Below, piece by piece: positions 54,086 to 64,000 of a DNA stretch of 64,000 bases. Location: the NCBI RefSeq assembly GCF_051020955.1, contig NC_135016.1, positions 13,746,501 to 13,810,500 of the forward strand. The letters are read 5' to 3'. Under the pieces are notes generated by a model. That model saw only the letters and a list, made by a program, of their open reading frames with translations. It searched no databases and was not told the DNA's origin. Source of the stretch: Megalopta genalis (lineage: Eukaryota; Arthropoda; Insecta; Hymenoptera; Halictidae). Positions within the stretch are counted from its first letter, which is position 1. Every line of letters starts with the position of its first letter. The translations under genes and the position numbers were made by a program.

Positions 54086-56530
54086 ATTATATATAAATTG
54101 ATGATCTATATTCTTTTATTATGTTTATCTATCAACATGTAAGATTCATGGAGGGGTATCAACTTATATATGAAACTTTTCTTTTTCTATACGTTTTTAA
54201 TCCAGAGACACGGAAACTGGGTCATCTAGTCTATGTTTCAAAGTAGTGTGCCATCAATCCTAACACAAGAAGTCTTTACATATTATTGAAACATGCATAA
54301 ACATACCTTATAAATGTGCAAGTAGAAGGTGTTGCAGTTTATTAGTAAAAAAAATCCCAAGATTTTATTACACGTTAAGACGTGCGAGTGACTTCTAGAC
54401 GCAAGGGTACATAATTGTACGTATTATGTTATAGTTGGCAACTGGAACTGACAGAGAGGCGGTTCAAACATAAGCAGTCGGGTAAAAATAAAAACAGTGA
54501 CCTTAAGATAAATATTTACGGTATCTTTATCTTTTGGAACTTGTTTATTCTGCCGCAAGAAATCTACTGATGACAAACGTTCCTTCTGATCCGCCGCGTC
54601 GCAGGAACTGGCCACTTCGCACCATCTGCATCCTTGCTGATAAAACGCTCAATTGTTTAATGATTATATGAATCATTAACGCGCGCCTTAGCAACTGAGA
54701 AGCCGTCCATAGGCTTCGCGTCAACTGTGCAAAAGACATATGAAAGAATTTCTTTTTAATAATCATCGCGAACGAAACTTTTGTGACATTATGTTTCCTG
54801 TAGTAAATTCTTGATTAATAGTTTTATAAAAATAATAATATTATAGAAAAATTTATGACCAAAGTTGAAGATGAATCACTGATCTTTAATACGATGTAAA
54901 AATTAATTATAATGCTAAAGATTGTAAGATTGAAAGAGCACTCATTATCAGTATTATACATCTTAACTACTCAGCTTTTATTTTATTAAATGAATCACTG
55001 TGATCTTTTACTTTGACATTATTTATCAGACTGCTTGGATGACAATTAATTTATTAATATAGTTAATACTATTTTTACCAATCTTCTATTTCCATGTAAC
55101 AAATTATACCAAATTAATTTGATAATTGTTATAGGAATAAGTCAGGAAAAGTGATTGCATTAGAAAATGATTAATAATTAAATAGTGTTAAAATGTCATA
55201 ATGAAGAATAAATGTGGTAAAAATACTATTAATGTTATAAGTTGATTAAGTTCCATTGCATTGACAATGGCAGCATTCAAATTTGTATACAAAAACAAGG
55301 TGCATCTACATATTACGTAATAAAACACACACACATACACAGATTTTGTAATTTTGTAATATCTAAATTGAAAAAGATTTCGAAAAACATCTTTTTATCA
55401 TATGCAATCGCTTGTGGGATAAAGAATTATTATTACTAGTATATTTTTTATATAGGATTAGTTTTTTATTTAAAATTAAAAAAATTAAAATAAGATATTT
55501 TATTTAAAATTTAAAAATAAATTTTATATAAGATTATTTATTTCGGAATTTTAAAGAATATTATATATTATGAAAAGCATGAAAAAGTTTTAGAAATAAT
55601 TTTTTAGAAATAATTTTAAATTGTGACAACCTTCACATGCAAATAGCAAAACTTCATTTGTGTTTCTAAAGAGTATTAAACTACTTTCAACGTTCAAGTA
55701 GAATAACGACAATTATAATTACTTAAACTCTTCTAGATTTATAAAAAAATATTCGCCGTACCGAGATTTGAATGCAAATTTAATGATGTCTGGTGAAAAT
55801 TACTTAACTTCACTAAGAATAGCATTGAAAAGCGAATATTCTCACAAAGTTATGCGTTAAGCCAGAATAATATGTTCATAGAGTATTTGTGTTTAATAAA
55901 GTTTCAGAATCGTTTTTGCTCCTTCTCTGCGCAGTGATATTTGACTCCAGTGTTTACAAGAATTAGAAATCGATGTGTTGTGACTTTATAAAAAATACAC
56001 AAGTAAATGTTTAAACGTTAAATCGTATAAGTGATTTACATAAATTTTCATTATTACACGTACAGATAAAAAATTACTTTTTTCATTGAATCAGTAATAT
56101 ACATACAGTTCGCTTTACATCAATAATAATAAAAAGTTATTTTAATTATATATAATATTCTATTTATTATTAGGAAATATTATGTTTCTATAATTAATTA
56201 ACGTCGACGCGGTCATTGAACAAAAAGTCCTTAAAAAATAAAAACTGTACACTTTAGAATATTAAAGAATGAAGATTATTTTAACGTTTTAGTGGTTTTG
56301 AACGTTGCAAGTACTCGAAATATTGAAACAATTAAATTATTAAGTATGATACTACTAATAAACTATTCGCATAAGAATTTTTATAATAAATATTGTTCAA
56401 TAATATTCTGTTATATCATTCACAAAAAATAACAACTATCCAGATATATTTACTTTTGAATGATAGTGTACGTGAAGGGATGAAGATTCTGCCAACTTTT
56501 GCGTTCGACACTAATTTTATGTTAATTATG
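54086..56530. other. AT-rich noncoding stretch
   Basis: A short CA run (ACACACACACATACACACA, 55326-55340). Minus-strand frames at 54424-54766 overlap in different phases and are not recognisable. No element ends found. Confidence 0.5.
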
Positions 56531-56536
56531 TATTAA

Positions 56537-56759
56537 CCATCTCTTTCAGCGAAGCGCGATGAGTCGACACCGGATCACTTTTCACCCGTAGCTGAGTTTT
56601 TAGTATACTTGCTTTGCACCTAACTCTTTGGTACTGGATGTTATCTAATGATCTTTATAACACGGGAAGGAGAATTTTTCTATTGAAAAAAATATGAAAT
56701 TTAATAAACATATTTTCAAATTCCGAGTCATCGGTGACTCGGTATCGGCTACACGAGGG
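56537..56759. mobile_element. Candidate TTAA element, 223 bp
   Basis: TTAA at 56533-56536 and 56760-56763. The right end read inverted is CCCTCGTGTAGCC, with the perfect hairpin CCGAGTCATCGGTGACTCGG just inside it. The left end, CCATCTCTTTCAGCG, matches poorly, though GATGAGTCGACACCGG inside it echoes the hairpin. Low confidence. Confidence 0.35.
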
Positions 56760-56763
56760 TTAA

Positions 56764-57340
56764 GTAGAGACGTCACCTTGAGACATTAAAAGATATGTAA
56801 AGTTTGGAAATTTTTTTCTAGGTAATTACTAAATATAAGGTTTGATCATTTTAAAGAGGATATAAATGTAAATCTCAATTTTGTTTTTCAATTCGTTAAA
56901 ACTAAATATCATAAAAAATGGCGAAGTCATAAGAATATCATAAGAAATTCCGAAACGCTTTGTCGTAGAACATTGATCACTGGCTACCACAATTCTGAAA
57001 TCTGAATTAAAAAAATTTTATAAATCCATAAACTATAAACTATAACGTAAAATGTAACGTACGGCTTTTCGAAAATTGTAATAATTGTAGAAGTGGTCGC
57101 AGTTTGAAATGGCCTTTGAAAAGGCAGCTGTTTTTACATTAATTTCAAATGCTTATAGAAAATTAAATAATTGATATATCAAAACAATCGTATGCTATAT
57201 TGTAAAATATTCTACGACAAAATTTCTCTATAAAATTTGAAGAAAATCGGATGTATAGTTCCGGAGATTTCGTGTCGGTCAGATTAAAGTAAGATTTTTT
57301 TAAGCTTTATTTTCAGTCGCTAAATATTCGAATCTCAAAA
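56764..57340. other. AT-rich noncoding stretch
   Basis: Nothing recognised. Confidence 0.5.
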
Positions 57341-57417
57341 TATCGCTTTGATCTGCTTGTTTGAACCGTTAGGGTGGTGTCCCCCCTTGATGCGCTTGCC
57401 CCGATTACGCACTCACC

Positions 57418-57708
57418 CTACTTCACCTCGGTCCATAGTTGACGACTTTCTTCTACGATGTCGTGAGGACGCAGTAGAATCGCTGGTTCTTCCAAGCGAC
57501 CTAAAATTTCGATTCCTTTTTCTCGTGTGGTTCGCTTCTTTCGATTTTCTCTTTCATTAACAGCAACCACCCTTAGCCGCATCATCATAGTTGTCTCGAC
57601 GCATTTCGGCTGGGAATTTCTTGTATGCCGGAGACTGCCACGATCACGAACGCGCCTCGAATGATCAGTTTCCAGTAACTTGCTGACCGCAAAACTACAA
57701 TCGCCCAA
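57418..57708 (-). CDS. Unidentified open frame in a GC-richer block
   Basis: I do not recognise the product. The minus-strand frame stays open for 96 codons from a TTG, and up to about 15 codons further upstream, and ends GLU-VAL-LYS-stop at 57418. Composition is charged and basic (RVVAVNERENRKKRTTREKG near residues 47-66) with a more ordinary C-terminus (ILGRLEEPAILLRPHDIVEE). The surrounding block (57340-57780) is G+C-richer than its flanks. There is no in-frame ATG near the start and no clear splice site, so chance or a decayed element is at least as likely as a gene. Confidence 0.18.
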   Translation of the reverse strand: MGDCSFAVSKLLETDHSRRVRDRGSLRHTRNSQPKCVETTMMMRLRVVAVNERENRKKRTTREKGIEILGRLEEPAILLRPHDIVEESRQLWTEVK

Positions 57709-57784
57709 AATGACGAGTCCTTTCTCTTCCTCTACTTTGCAGGACGAAATTAGGGAAGGCTACTGACCTCCCAGCAGGGCTGAG

Positions 57785-58740
57785 GAAAATTTGAAATAAC
57801 TTGATCTAGAGAATAGTAAACATTGAAATATTTGCTTAAGTAAATACTATTTGGAAATATGTATCATCTTATTTAATGCTTAAATTAAATGCTGTTTGGA
57901 AATATTAATTCGTTAAATGTTTGAATTATGAGAAAATACTGTTTACTATTTATATTCGGATTCGACATGTCGTCAGAAATGAAAATTTCGTTGGTTACCT
58001 GAAAATCAAGAAAACAATGAAATTCCGTTTATTAAATACAAATTAGTAAAATTGATGGTAAATAAAAAATTGATGCTAATATCACTACACTTGCGAACGT
58101 ATCAGATTTTTATGTTCACTAGTAGTGAACGGGAATTTTTTAATGTTCCACCTACAAATATATCAACGAATTTCAATTTTCTATTTAAATTTATTTTCGA
58201 AGTTGTTTCCTCAATTGTCTTATCATTTTTGTCCATAATCGGTAAAAATAGTGTTAAATCCTCTAAATACTTCTACGTGTAACGTTAAATGAAAAATGAA
58301 AAGGTTATTAAACCTTCAATTATTTTATTTATAATAGAAATTATAATATAATAGAAATGTTTTTTTTATTAATAGAAATAATACAAAAATAAAAAATAAA
58401 TATAAACGAAAAATCGTGGATTTTATTTAAAACGGACCTCTGATTTAAGAATTAACTTGAAAAATATTTCGATTGCTAGTAGTATTTGCAATAAATTAAA
58501 TACAAATGAGACAATTACTAGAGAAATAGAATAAAATTTGTATTAATTTTGTTTGTTGTATTTGTTTATATATATATATTTAAGGTAAACAGAAACAATT
58601 TTTAATTATAAAGATATTATTACGGAATATTTGTGGCACGCTCTTAAATATAATTCACGTCTAATAAACGAAACGCATTTTAAGATAAACTATAATAAAA
58701 AGGATGAGTCACTAACTTTAATCTTGAAAAACTTGATAAT
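57785..58740. other. AT-rich noncoding stretch
   Basis: Nothing recognised. Confidence 0.5.
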
Positions 58741-59100
58741 CCAGTGTTTATGCTGCGATCTTCGTCGTTAAACGAAACAGAAGTTGATCGTCGAAAAAAT
58801 GCATTGAACATATGCGATCCTCGCAGCAGATCCCCGAAAAATGACTTCCAAAATCTTTCTGCAGATAATACAAACGATACTAAGTTTATCAGATATTACG
58901 GAATGAGCTGTCGCAGCAGTTTGCCATTAATATCGTTATGCATACAGACCCCGCGTGTTTAGATCAATCGCGATCGCAGGAAGTGATAAACACTGTCGCG
59001 CATCAGCGGGCGTGTCCCGAATAAAATTGCAATCTGTCGTGTAATACTCTGAGCACGATCGAATTCTATTTTCTTTTCGCCGACCGACTCTCTCTGTTAT
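58741..59100. other. Moderately GC-rich patch
   Basis: Balanced composition with a 72-codon plus frame (58744-58962) lacking recognisable features. Confidence 0.35.
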
Positions 59101-59227
59101 TTATGAACTATTAATGTCGTTAATATATACAAAATTCACTCTCTTAAAACAAATTATATGATGAATAGAAATTATATTTTTGAGTGAAAATCTCATAATA
59201 AATTTAACTTGCGAGTTAATATTTAAT

Positions 59228-59500
59228 ACAGTCGAACCGCGAAAACCTCTACAAGGCGAAAATTTTATTCGTTCCCTTCCGCTGCATTGTAAAAATCGCT
59301 ATGAATCGAAATAAAACTTCCTTTGACTTGAATTATTTTCCACAAATTCAAATACATTGTTTTACCTCTGTAATTCAAATTTAAAACAGTCAGATCCTTT
59401 AAAAATTGAAGTTTACCTATAGAAGTCAAATTTTTATCCTCGTTACCTTTATAACTCGAAATTATAGTTATATACAGCTATAGTTGTATATGTATACATA
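59228..59500. other. Possible decayed pogo/Tigger-like end
   Basis: TACAGTCGAACCGCGAAAAC at 59229 has the CAGTCGAACC form common to pogo/Tigger-type ends. Diverged echoes (ACCTCTGTAATTCAAATTT, CGTTACCTTTATAACTCGAA) follow, but no complementary end was found. Confidence 0.3.
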
Positions 59501-59505
59501 TATAC

Positions 59506-59850
59506 AGGGTGTTGTTATACTTGTTTCATTTCGACAAAGTATAATAAAACACTTTTTATGTGCAATTTAAATGATATCACGCAGTCAATATCCTGCAGCA
59601 GCTATTTTTTTTAATGTAATTTTATACGAATAAGGGATCGTTTTTTTAAACAATATTTTTCACGTAGTATATTCAAGGTTATCGATGTTTTTTTCTTAAA
59701 TAACTATATATATTTTCGTGTTGTATCACAAAAATTATAAAAAGATATATTCAAATTTGTGCTGTGACATAACCCTCGAATAACCTCAAACTCCGACTTT
59801 GTTTGCAAGAAGAATACAGGTTTATGTCGCACATGTATAAATATATGTAT
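59506..59850. other. Possible half MITE, CAGGGTGTTG end
   Basis: TATACAGGGTGTTGTTATAC at 59501 has the same start as nearby TA-type MITEs, but no inverted partner is visible before the next element. Confidence 0.35.
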
Positions 59851-59851
59851 A

Positions 59852-60546
59852 TAGGGTGTTTATTTTATCGTGAACATTTTGCCGATATAAAAATATGTGT
59901 CAGGACAACTTTGTTTAGTTCAAAGCTAAGAACACTGTGATATTTCTCTTGAAGTCATTTTTCTCCAGTATTTAAGGACATCGCTATTTATATTGCACAT
60001 TAACCCCTATGTTTTATAACGCAGCACTGTGGTGCACATCGTAACGAATTCAACAACCTCTGTCACTATGACTTTCCTCTTCATAAAGGTCCAACTACTT
60101 AAATAAAAAGGAGATGGCCAACGATTAACACGTTCCGTGCCACGTGTACCATCGATGGTACACGCTTGCATGTTTACTTAGTGAACTGAACAAATTGTTT
60201 ACAAGAAATTTAGAACCGAAGAATCAATTTCCACCGCAAGAATGGTCGTTGATAAGTTTTTGTTACGTTGTTATGTGTACGAGAATTAATAATTGCACGT
60301 AATACATCAAGTTTTAGTAAAATATCAAAGTGTGAAGATTCGAGTAAAAAAAGCTCGGCACGGAACGTGTTAATATGCAAAAAATGGCGATAAATAAATA
60401 ATTCATGAAAAATGACCTTGAAAGAAAGGAAACCACGAATCAGAATATTCTTAGCTTTGATCTAAACAAAATTGCCCTGACACATTTTTTGATATCGGCG
60501 AAAATAACGAAGATATTTCAACGTGCAAGATTAAATGAACACCCTG
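59852..60546. mobile_element. Foldback MITE with a nested TTAA element
   Basis: Arms of about 100 bp pair: AGGGTGTTTATTTTATC with GATTAAATGAACACCCTG, ATTTTGCCGATATAAAAA with TTTTTTGATATCGGCGAAAA, and GTGTCAGGACAACTTTGTTT with AAACAAAATTGCCCTGACAC. TA-rich flanks on both sides. The loop is interrupted by the 241-bp TTAA MITE at 60129-60369. Without it the element is about 450 bp. Confidence 0.85.
60129..60369 (-). mobile_element. 241-bp TTAA MITE, copy 2 (nested)
   Basis: TTAA at 60125-60128 and 60370-60373. Ends CACGTTCCGTGCCACGTG and, inverted, GCTCGGCACGGAACGTG. It is the near-perfect reverse complement of 17611-17851, with the same length and the same 20-bp palindrome GTGTACCATCGATGGTACAC, here near the left end. 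Confidence 0.94.
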
Positions 60547-60549
60547 CAT

Positions 60550-61690
60550 ATAAATGTAATTAGTACGTTGACAGTCTCTCATCGATGGAGTCGGAATCGG
60601 AAATGAACGCCGTAAGTGATCTCGAATAGTTATGGGGTTGTTCTAATGCGAAGTGCGTGTTTTTTTTTAACTTTTTCAGGAAATATTTTGCAACGAAACT
60701 ATTACACCTTTCGCAGCCAAACCGACAAGGTTTATTCGTACAGGTTTCAACGACGTTCTAAGAATTTTTGGAACAAAAAAGGTTAGAATTAGTGGCACTG
60801 CATACTCTCAAACATAGTCGCTTTTCAAAAAGATCGTCTCTCGGTGTTCACGATTCCGGCCATTCTGCTTGCCCGAAATAAAAAGAAAACGTGAAAGCTC
60901 CTTAATTAGTACGAATTTGGTTGTAGCAACCACTAGAACCAAAGATAAAAGTCGGTGATTAAAAAAATAACGACACTTTGAAGTTCGATTACTGATTTTT
61001 GCATGTTTCATTAAAATTCAGAGGTCTAAAAGATAGAAAAAAAAATGAACATTTTTCGTTGATTCTAATAGGGGATGTAGTGAAACATGTGCTAAATTCG
61101 TAATTAAAATTTTGAGTCAATTGGTCAACAGATTTTGAGGTTTAAAGTTTGATATATCGATAATGATGTGACGTCGTCGCGTCCTTCAAACGACTATAAC
61201 TTCGTTAATTTTAGGAGATTGCATGTAAGTTTTCAGAGATGCATTTGTGAAATTGTATCCTGTACGCTGCTAAACTCATGACCGCTTAGCTGCGTCGATC
61301 TATTTTTAATAGAATAAAATACAATAAATATTTAATTAAATTTAAATACAATAAATATTGTATGCGTTTCACACATTGATCTCGTTGGGTGCAGCTTCTT
61401 TCCGCAAGTTGTTCTAGAATTGCGAAATTTATGAATGTTTCAGAAGCAAAATGAAATGAAATGAAATGTATATTAAACTAAATTAAATTAAATTCAATTC
61501 AATTCAATGTATACTAAATATATAAGATTTTGAACGTGTATTACACATAAATTAAATAACATTTTAAATGCTATTGTTAATCTAAATCGTAGAAGTATTC
61601 TTGTTGCAAGATGGCAAGAGATTAAGAATATGCAAAAAAAGAAAAAGAAATTGAGCTTTTCACAAAAGTTCACGCTAGGATACCCCTTTA
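60550..61690. other. AT-rich noncoding stretch
   Basis: A pentanucleotide-like patch (ATGAAATGAAATGAAATG, then TTAAATTAAATTCAATTC) at 61448-61510 is matched by a similar patch at 62815-62895 with the same ATACTAAATATATAAGATTT edge, so the flank of the piggyBac at 62902 is a duplicated sequence. No gene is supported. Confidence 0.5.
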
Positions 61691-62360
61691 AATAAACGAA
61701 GCAGAAGTTTAATCGCGCGGTTACGAATCGGACCTCACTGGACGTTTCATGAAAGAATAAACCAGCCGGGGACGAATTTGTAGGCGGACCTGGGCCGGGA
61801 GACTGTCCTCGATTTAGGAAAACGATTAGCGCTGTTCTCCGTGGAACAAGTCATAGAGAGCTTGCCGCGATACCAGGAACCGTAACGTTATGATTATTGT
61901 AATTAAATCGTCCCTGCGGGCATCGGTAAAGGGTAGAGAAGGGCTCTTCCACCCGCTTCGTATTCTTCTTCGTTCGCCTAAATGTGTCTCGGTTCCTCTT
62001 ACTCCTCCACCTCCGCCGCCTCCACGCTTTGGCTACCTGCATCGCCGATGTATCTCTTTGTATCCGTTTCCCCTGCTGGAATTCTTATCGAGGATTTCGA
62101 GAAGCCGGCAATTATTCTTCGCACCCCCTCGATGATTGCGGCCCGATAAATCGTCGCGATTGTGAAATTGCGGAAAAGGAGCAATCGGCGAAATCACTAC
62201 TTCTCGACGGGGAAATAGTAATCTGTTCTTGATTTCGTTCGGAAGACACCGATGTCATAACTCAATGTACAACTTGTAATTATTATTTTATTGTTTCTGT
62301 TCTCTCGGCACGGTTGTGCTTCTCTTCTTTTTATTGCGAGAAAAGTATCGAAGCTCACTA
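61691..62360. other. GC-rich island
   Basis: Moderately CpG-rich, with overlapping frames on both strands (61851-62232). No domain. Possible regulatory DNA. Confidence 0.4.
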
Positions 62361-62901
62361 GTTCGGTTTCCTACGAAGACAACGCGCGTCTTATCATGAT
62401 ACATATGTCGTCGGACATGTATTATAGTTTGACGCTAAACCACGATCAAGTGTGACCGGTTTCTTATTTTAAGATTATGAAAATTATAAGCACGCTTTTG
62501 CAGAGAAATGATTGTTGGAAATAAATGATTATATTATTGCAGTAGCTAGGATAAGAGAAGAAAATGTATAGAATCGAAAGAAATTGGATCTTCTCAATTT
62601 TATGAAGTACATAATGCACGCACGTTAATTTTACTGCTCGGTAGATTTAGTATTAAAGGCAAATAGTAATCTATTAAAATACAATTCAATAACAGATCAG
62701 ATTTTAATCAATATTATAGCACGATGCGCGATTAAACCTAAATTTATTGACACAGGTGTATATTTAAAGCTTTTCAACGAATTAGATGCATTTAACAGTC
62801 AATTAAATATATCCAATATATTAAATTTAATTAAATGTATATTAAATGTGTTAAATGAAATGAAATTAAATTAAATGTATACTAAATATATAAGATTTTA
62901 A
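62361..62901. other. AT-rich noncoding stretch
   Basis: Ends in a short repeat patch (AAATGAAATGAAATTAAATT) next to the piggyBac insertion. Nothing else recognised. Confidence 0.5.
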
Positions 62902-63625
62902 CCCTTAGCGGACGAGAGGCGACTCTCGGTCGCCACGGCATTTCGCGCGGCAGGACGAATGGCGAGCGAGAGGCGACAGTCGGTGTTTACGTTAAATTTC
63001 GTTATCTCGAACATTATCCAACGTACTGTTTCATGAGAAAGTCCCTGAAGTGGTGGCGCAAATTATTTTTCCGGAGACTGGAAATTTGTTTAATCAATTC
63101 GTACATTCTCTACGAACATGTAAAAAGGCAGAGAAACGAACAGCCAGTTACACATATGAACTTTCGCAAAATTTTGATCAACAAATTGAGAGGAGATTTT
63201 CGTCAACCACGAGATAGATCTTCAAGTTCGACGACCAACTCTGACGAAATTCGTCTAAACAGGAAACTGCATGTAATTGTTACTGACACAAAGAAAGATC
63301 GCAAAGTTTGTTCCAGTCGAAACAAACCAGGGGGAAGATATGAGACGACCTATTTCTGTGATACATGTCCAAATAAACCAAGAATGCATCTTGGTCAAAA
63401 TGTTTTATAAACTATCACACCGAACGAAACTACAAATCATAATTTTTGTAAAATTATGTTCATAAAAGTGTGAATATATATAAACTAACGAAATATAACG
63501 TTTCTGTAAGATAATTTATATGTAAGTTCATTTTATTATACCGTATAAGAGACACTCGACATATTTGCAAAAATCGCCTCGTCCTGCTACCTGACTCTGC
63601 CGAAAAAGTCGTCGTCCGCTAAGGG
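62902..63625 (+). mobile_element. Internally deleted piggyBac, 724 bp
   Basis: Flanked by TTAA at 62898-62901 and 63626-63629. Terminal repeats CCCTTAGCGGACGA (left) and its exact complement TCGTCCGCTAAGGG (right). Subterminal GCAGGACGA (left) pairs with TCGTCCTGC (right), the internal inverted repeat usual for piggyBac. A full element is about 2.4 kb or more, so roughly two thirds is missing and only the C-terminal transposase region remains. Confidence 0.96.
63033..63410 (+). pseudogene. piggyBac transposase, C-terminal fragment
   Basis: PiggyBac transposases excise and insert at TTAA with a DDD/DDE-type catalytic core and end in a Cys-rich, RING/PHD-like domain that binds the element ends. 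The 125-residue fragment starts at MRKSLKWWRKLFF, the conserved KWWxKLFF region after the catalytic core, and continues with CLINSYILYEH and THMNFRKIL. The Cys-rich tail is damaged: one Cys pair is intact (YFCDTCP), but the preceding CxxC has lost a Cys (VCSSRN). After CPNKP the frame runs to a premature stop, while the next frame carries the usual tail pattern (ECILVKMFYKLSHRTK). A one-base shift near 63375 is therefore likely. Catalytic core deleted; not functional. Confidence 0.93.
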
Positions 63626-63639
63626 TTAAATGTATATTA

Positions 63640-63860
63640 TATGTTGCGCACGACACAAAATAACTGCCGGAGGTCGTAACGAGACGAAAACGATTTATTT
63701 GGTAGGACTCCACAGTCCACCGTTCACAATCCTTGGAGCACGGCTCCGTTCAAAGTATACAAATTTGAAGCACGGCTTCGAACTTGGTACGAAATGAAGC
63801 ACGGCGTCGTACGGGCGCAAGGGCGCTGAATAAACTTGTAATGTTAACCCCTTGCCGTGC
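63640..63860. repeat. Block with three short GAAGCACGG hairpins
   Basis: GGAGCACGGCTCCGTTC, GAAGCACGGCTTCGAAC and GAAGCACGGCGTCGTACG occur about 35 bp apart at 63736-63812; the first two are self-complementary around CACGG. The block is G+C-richer and begins TGTTGCGCACGAC, so it might be an LTR fragment or a small satellite. Unresolved. Confidence 0.4.
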
Positions 63861-63865
63861 TTTAA

Positions 63866-64000
63866 CCCGAGAAAGATAACCTACGTCGCAGAGGCGCCTG
63901 CGAAATAAACAACTGACTGCACCGTGGATGACGCAAAGACTGGAAGCACCCACTGTGCCAAGGCATGTGCGAAGCAACATTGAAAATATTCTTCCAAAAT
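63866..64000 (+). mobile_element. piggyBac MITE, second copy, cut by window end
   Basis: TTAA (63862-63865) followed by CCCGAGAAAGATAACC, TACGTCGCAGAGGCGCCTGC and GAAATAA. This matches the reverse complement of the right end of 28643-28924 and is less mutated in its subterminal part. Its other end lies beyond the window. Confidence 0.8.

Noticed and set aside
1..64000. CRISPR array
   Set aside because: Direct repeats here are contiguous minisatellites without unique spacers of constant length, and the DNA is eukaryotic in character.
1..64000. tRNA or rRNA genes
   Set aside because: GGTTCGA-like B-box words (for example near 27400 and 41769) lack an A-box partner and an acceptor stem; no rRNA-like sequence was seen.

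Overview
The window reads as nuclear DNA of an insect, most likely an aculeate hymenopteran (bee or ant). This is an inference from three things: very AT-rich DNA broken by sharp GC-rich, CpG-rich islands; mariner, piggyBac-type and foldback elements; and no bacterial gene organisation. I found no convincing host protein-coding gene, no tRNA or rRNA and no CRISPR array. The window is best read as intergenic DNA or a very large intron. The only recognisable proteins are broken transposase pieces. Two short unidentified reading frames (31018-31290 and 57418-57708, both minus) are listed with low confidence.

TA-targeting elements: an internally deleted mariner sits at 8645-9208. Three near-identical deleted mariners of about 580 bp (12520-13101, 14253-14831, 30279-30860) share the same internal deletion and the same upstream stop, so a defective copy was itself amplified. 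A palindromic MITE family with CAGTAAATTCTCC ends occurs at 11496, 13909, 21631 and 29777 and has become a tandem array at 34908-35638. Foldback MITEs lie at 51680-52044 and 59852-60546.

TTAA-targeting (piggyBac-type) elements: a deleted piggyBac keeps its transposase C-terminus (62902-63625). Several MITE families lie between TTAA sites: 17611-17851 and 60129-60369 (one family, opposite orientations), 28643-28924, 29229-29471, 33254-33530, 34118-34369. A composite element is present twice (17856-19392 and 43962-45125), each copy with one left end and two right ends separated by an internal TTAA. These elements nest in and abut one another, and uninterrupted paralogous repeats elsewhere in the window act as empty sites for two of the insertions.

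Other repeats: a dispersed family called R1 here (8040, 15613, 18773, 44815); a family with TAGACTGCGGAT-like ends (26811, 36790, 39043); two unrelated 69-bp minisatellites (2999-3366, 22325-22690); 22-, 25- and 29-bp tandem arrays; and a 433-bp inverted duplication at 18912-19344.

GC-rich islands (for example 7000-7900, 14850-15540, 24060-24645, 27880-28500, 32420-33180, 35780-36400, 42600-43850, 52270-52900, 61690-62360) have open frames on both strands but no recognisable proteins. They could be promoters, untranslated exons or conserved noncoding DNA of a neighbouring gene; the sequence alone does not decide. All positions were read by eye, so element ends are good to a few bases where a target duplication is visible and looser elsewhere.
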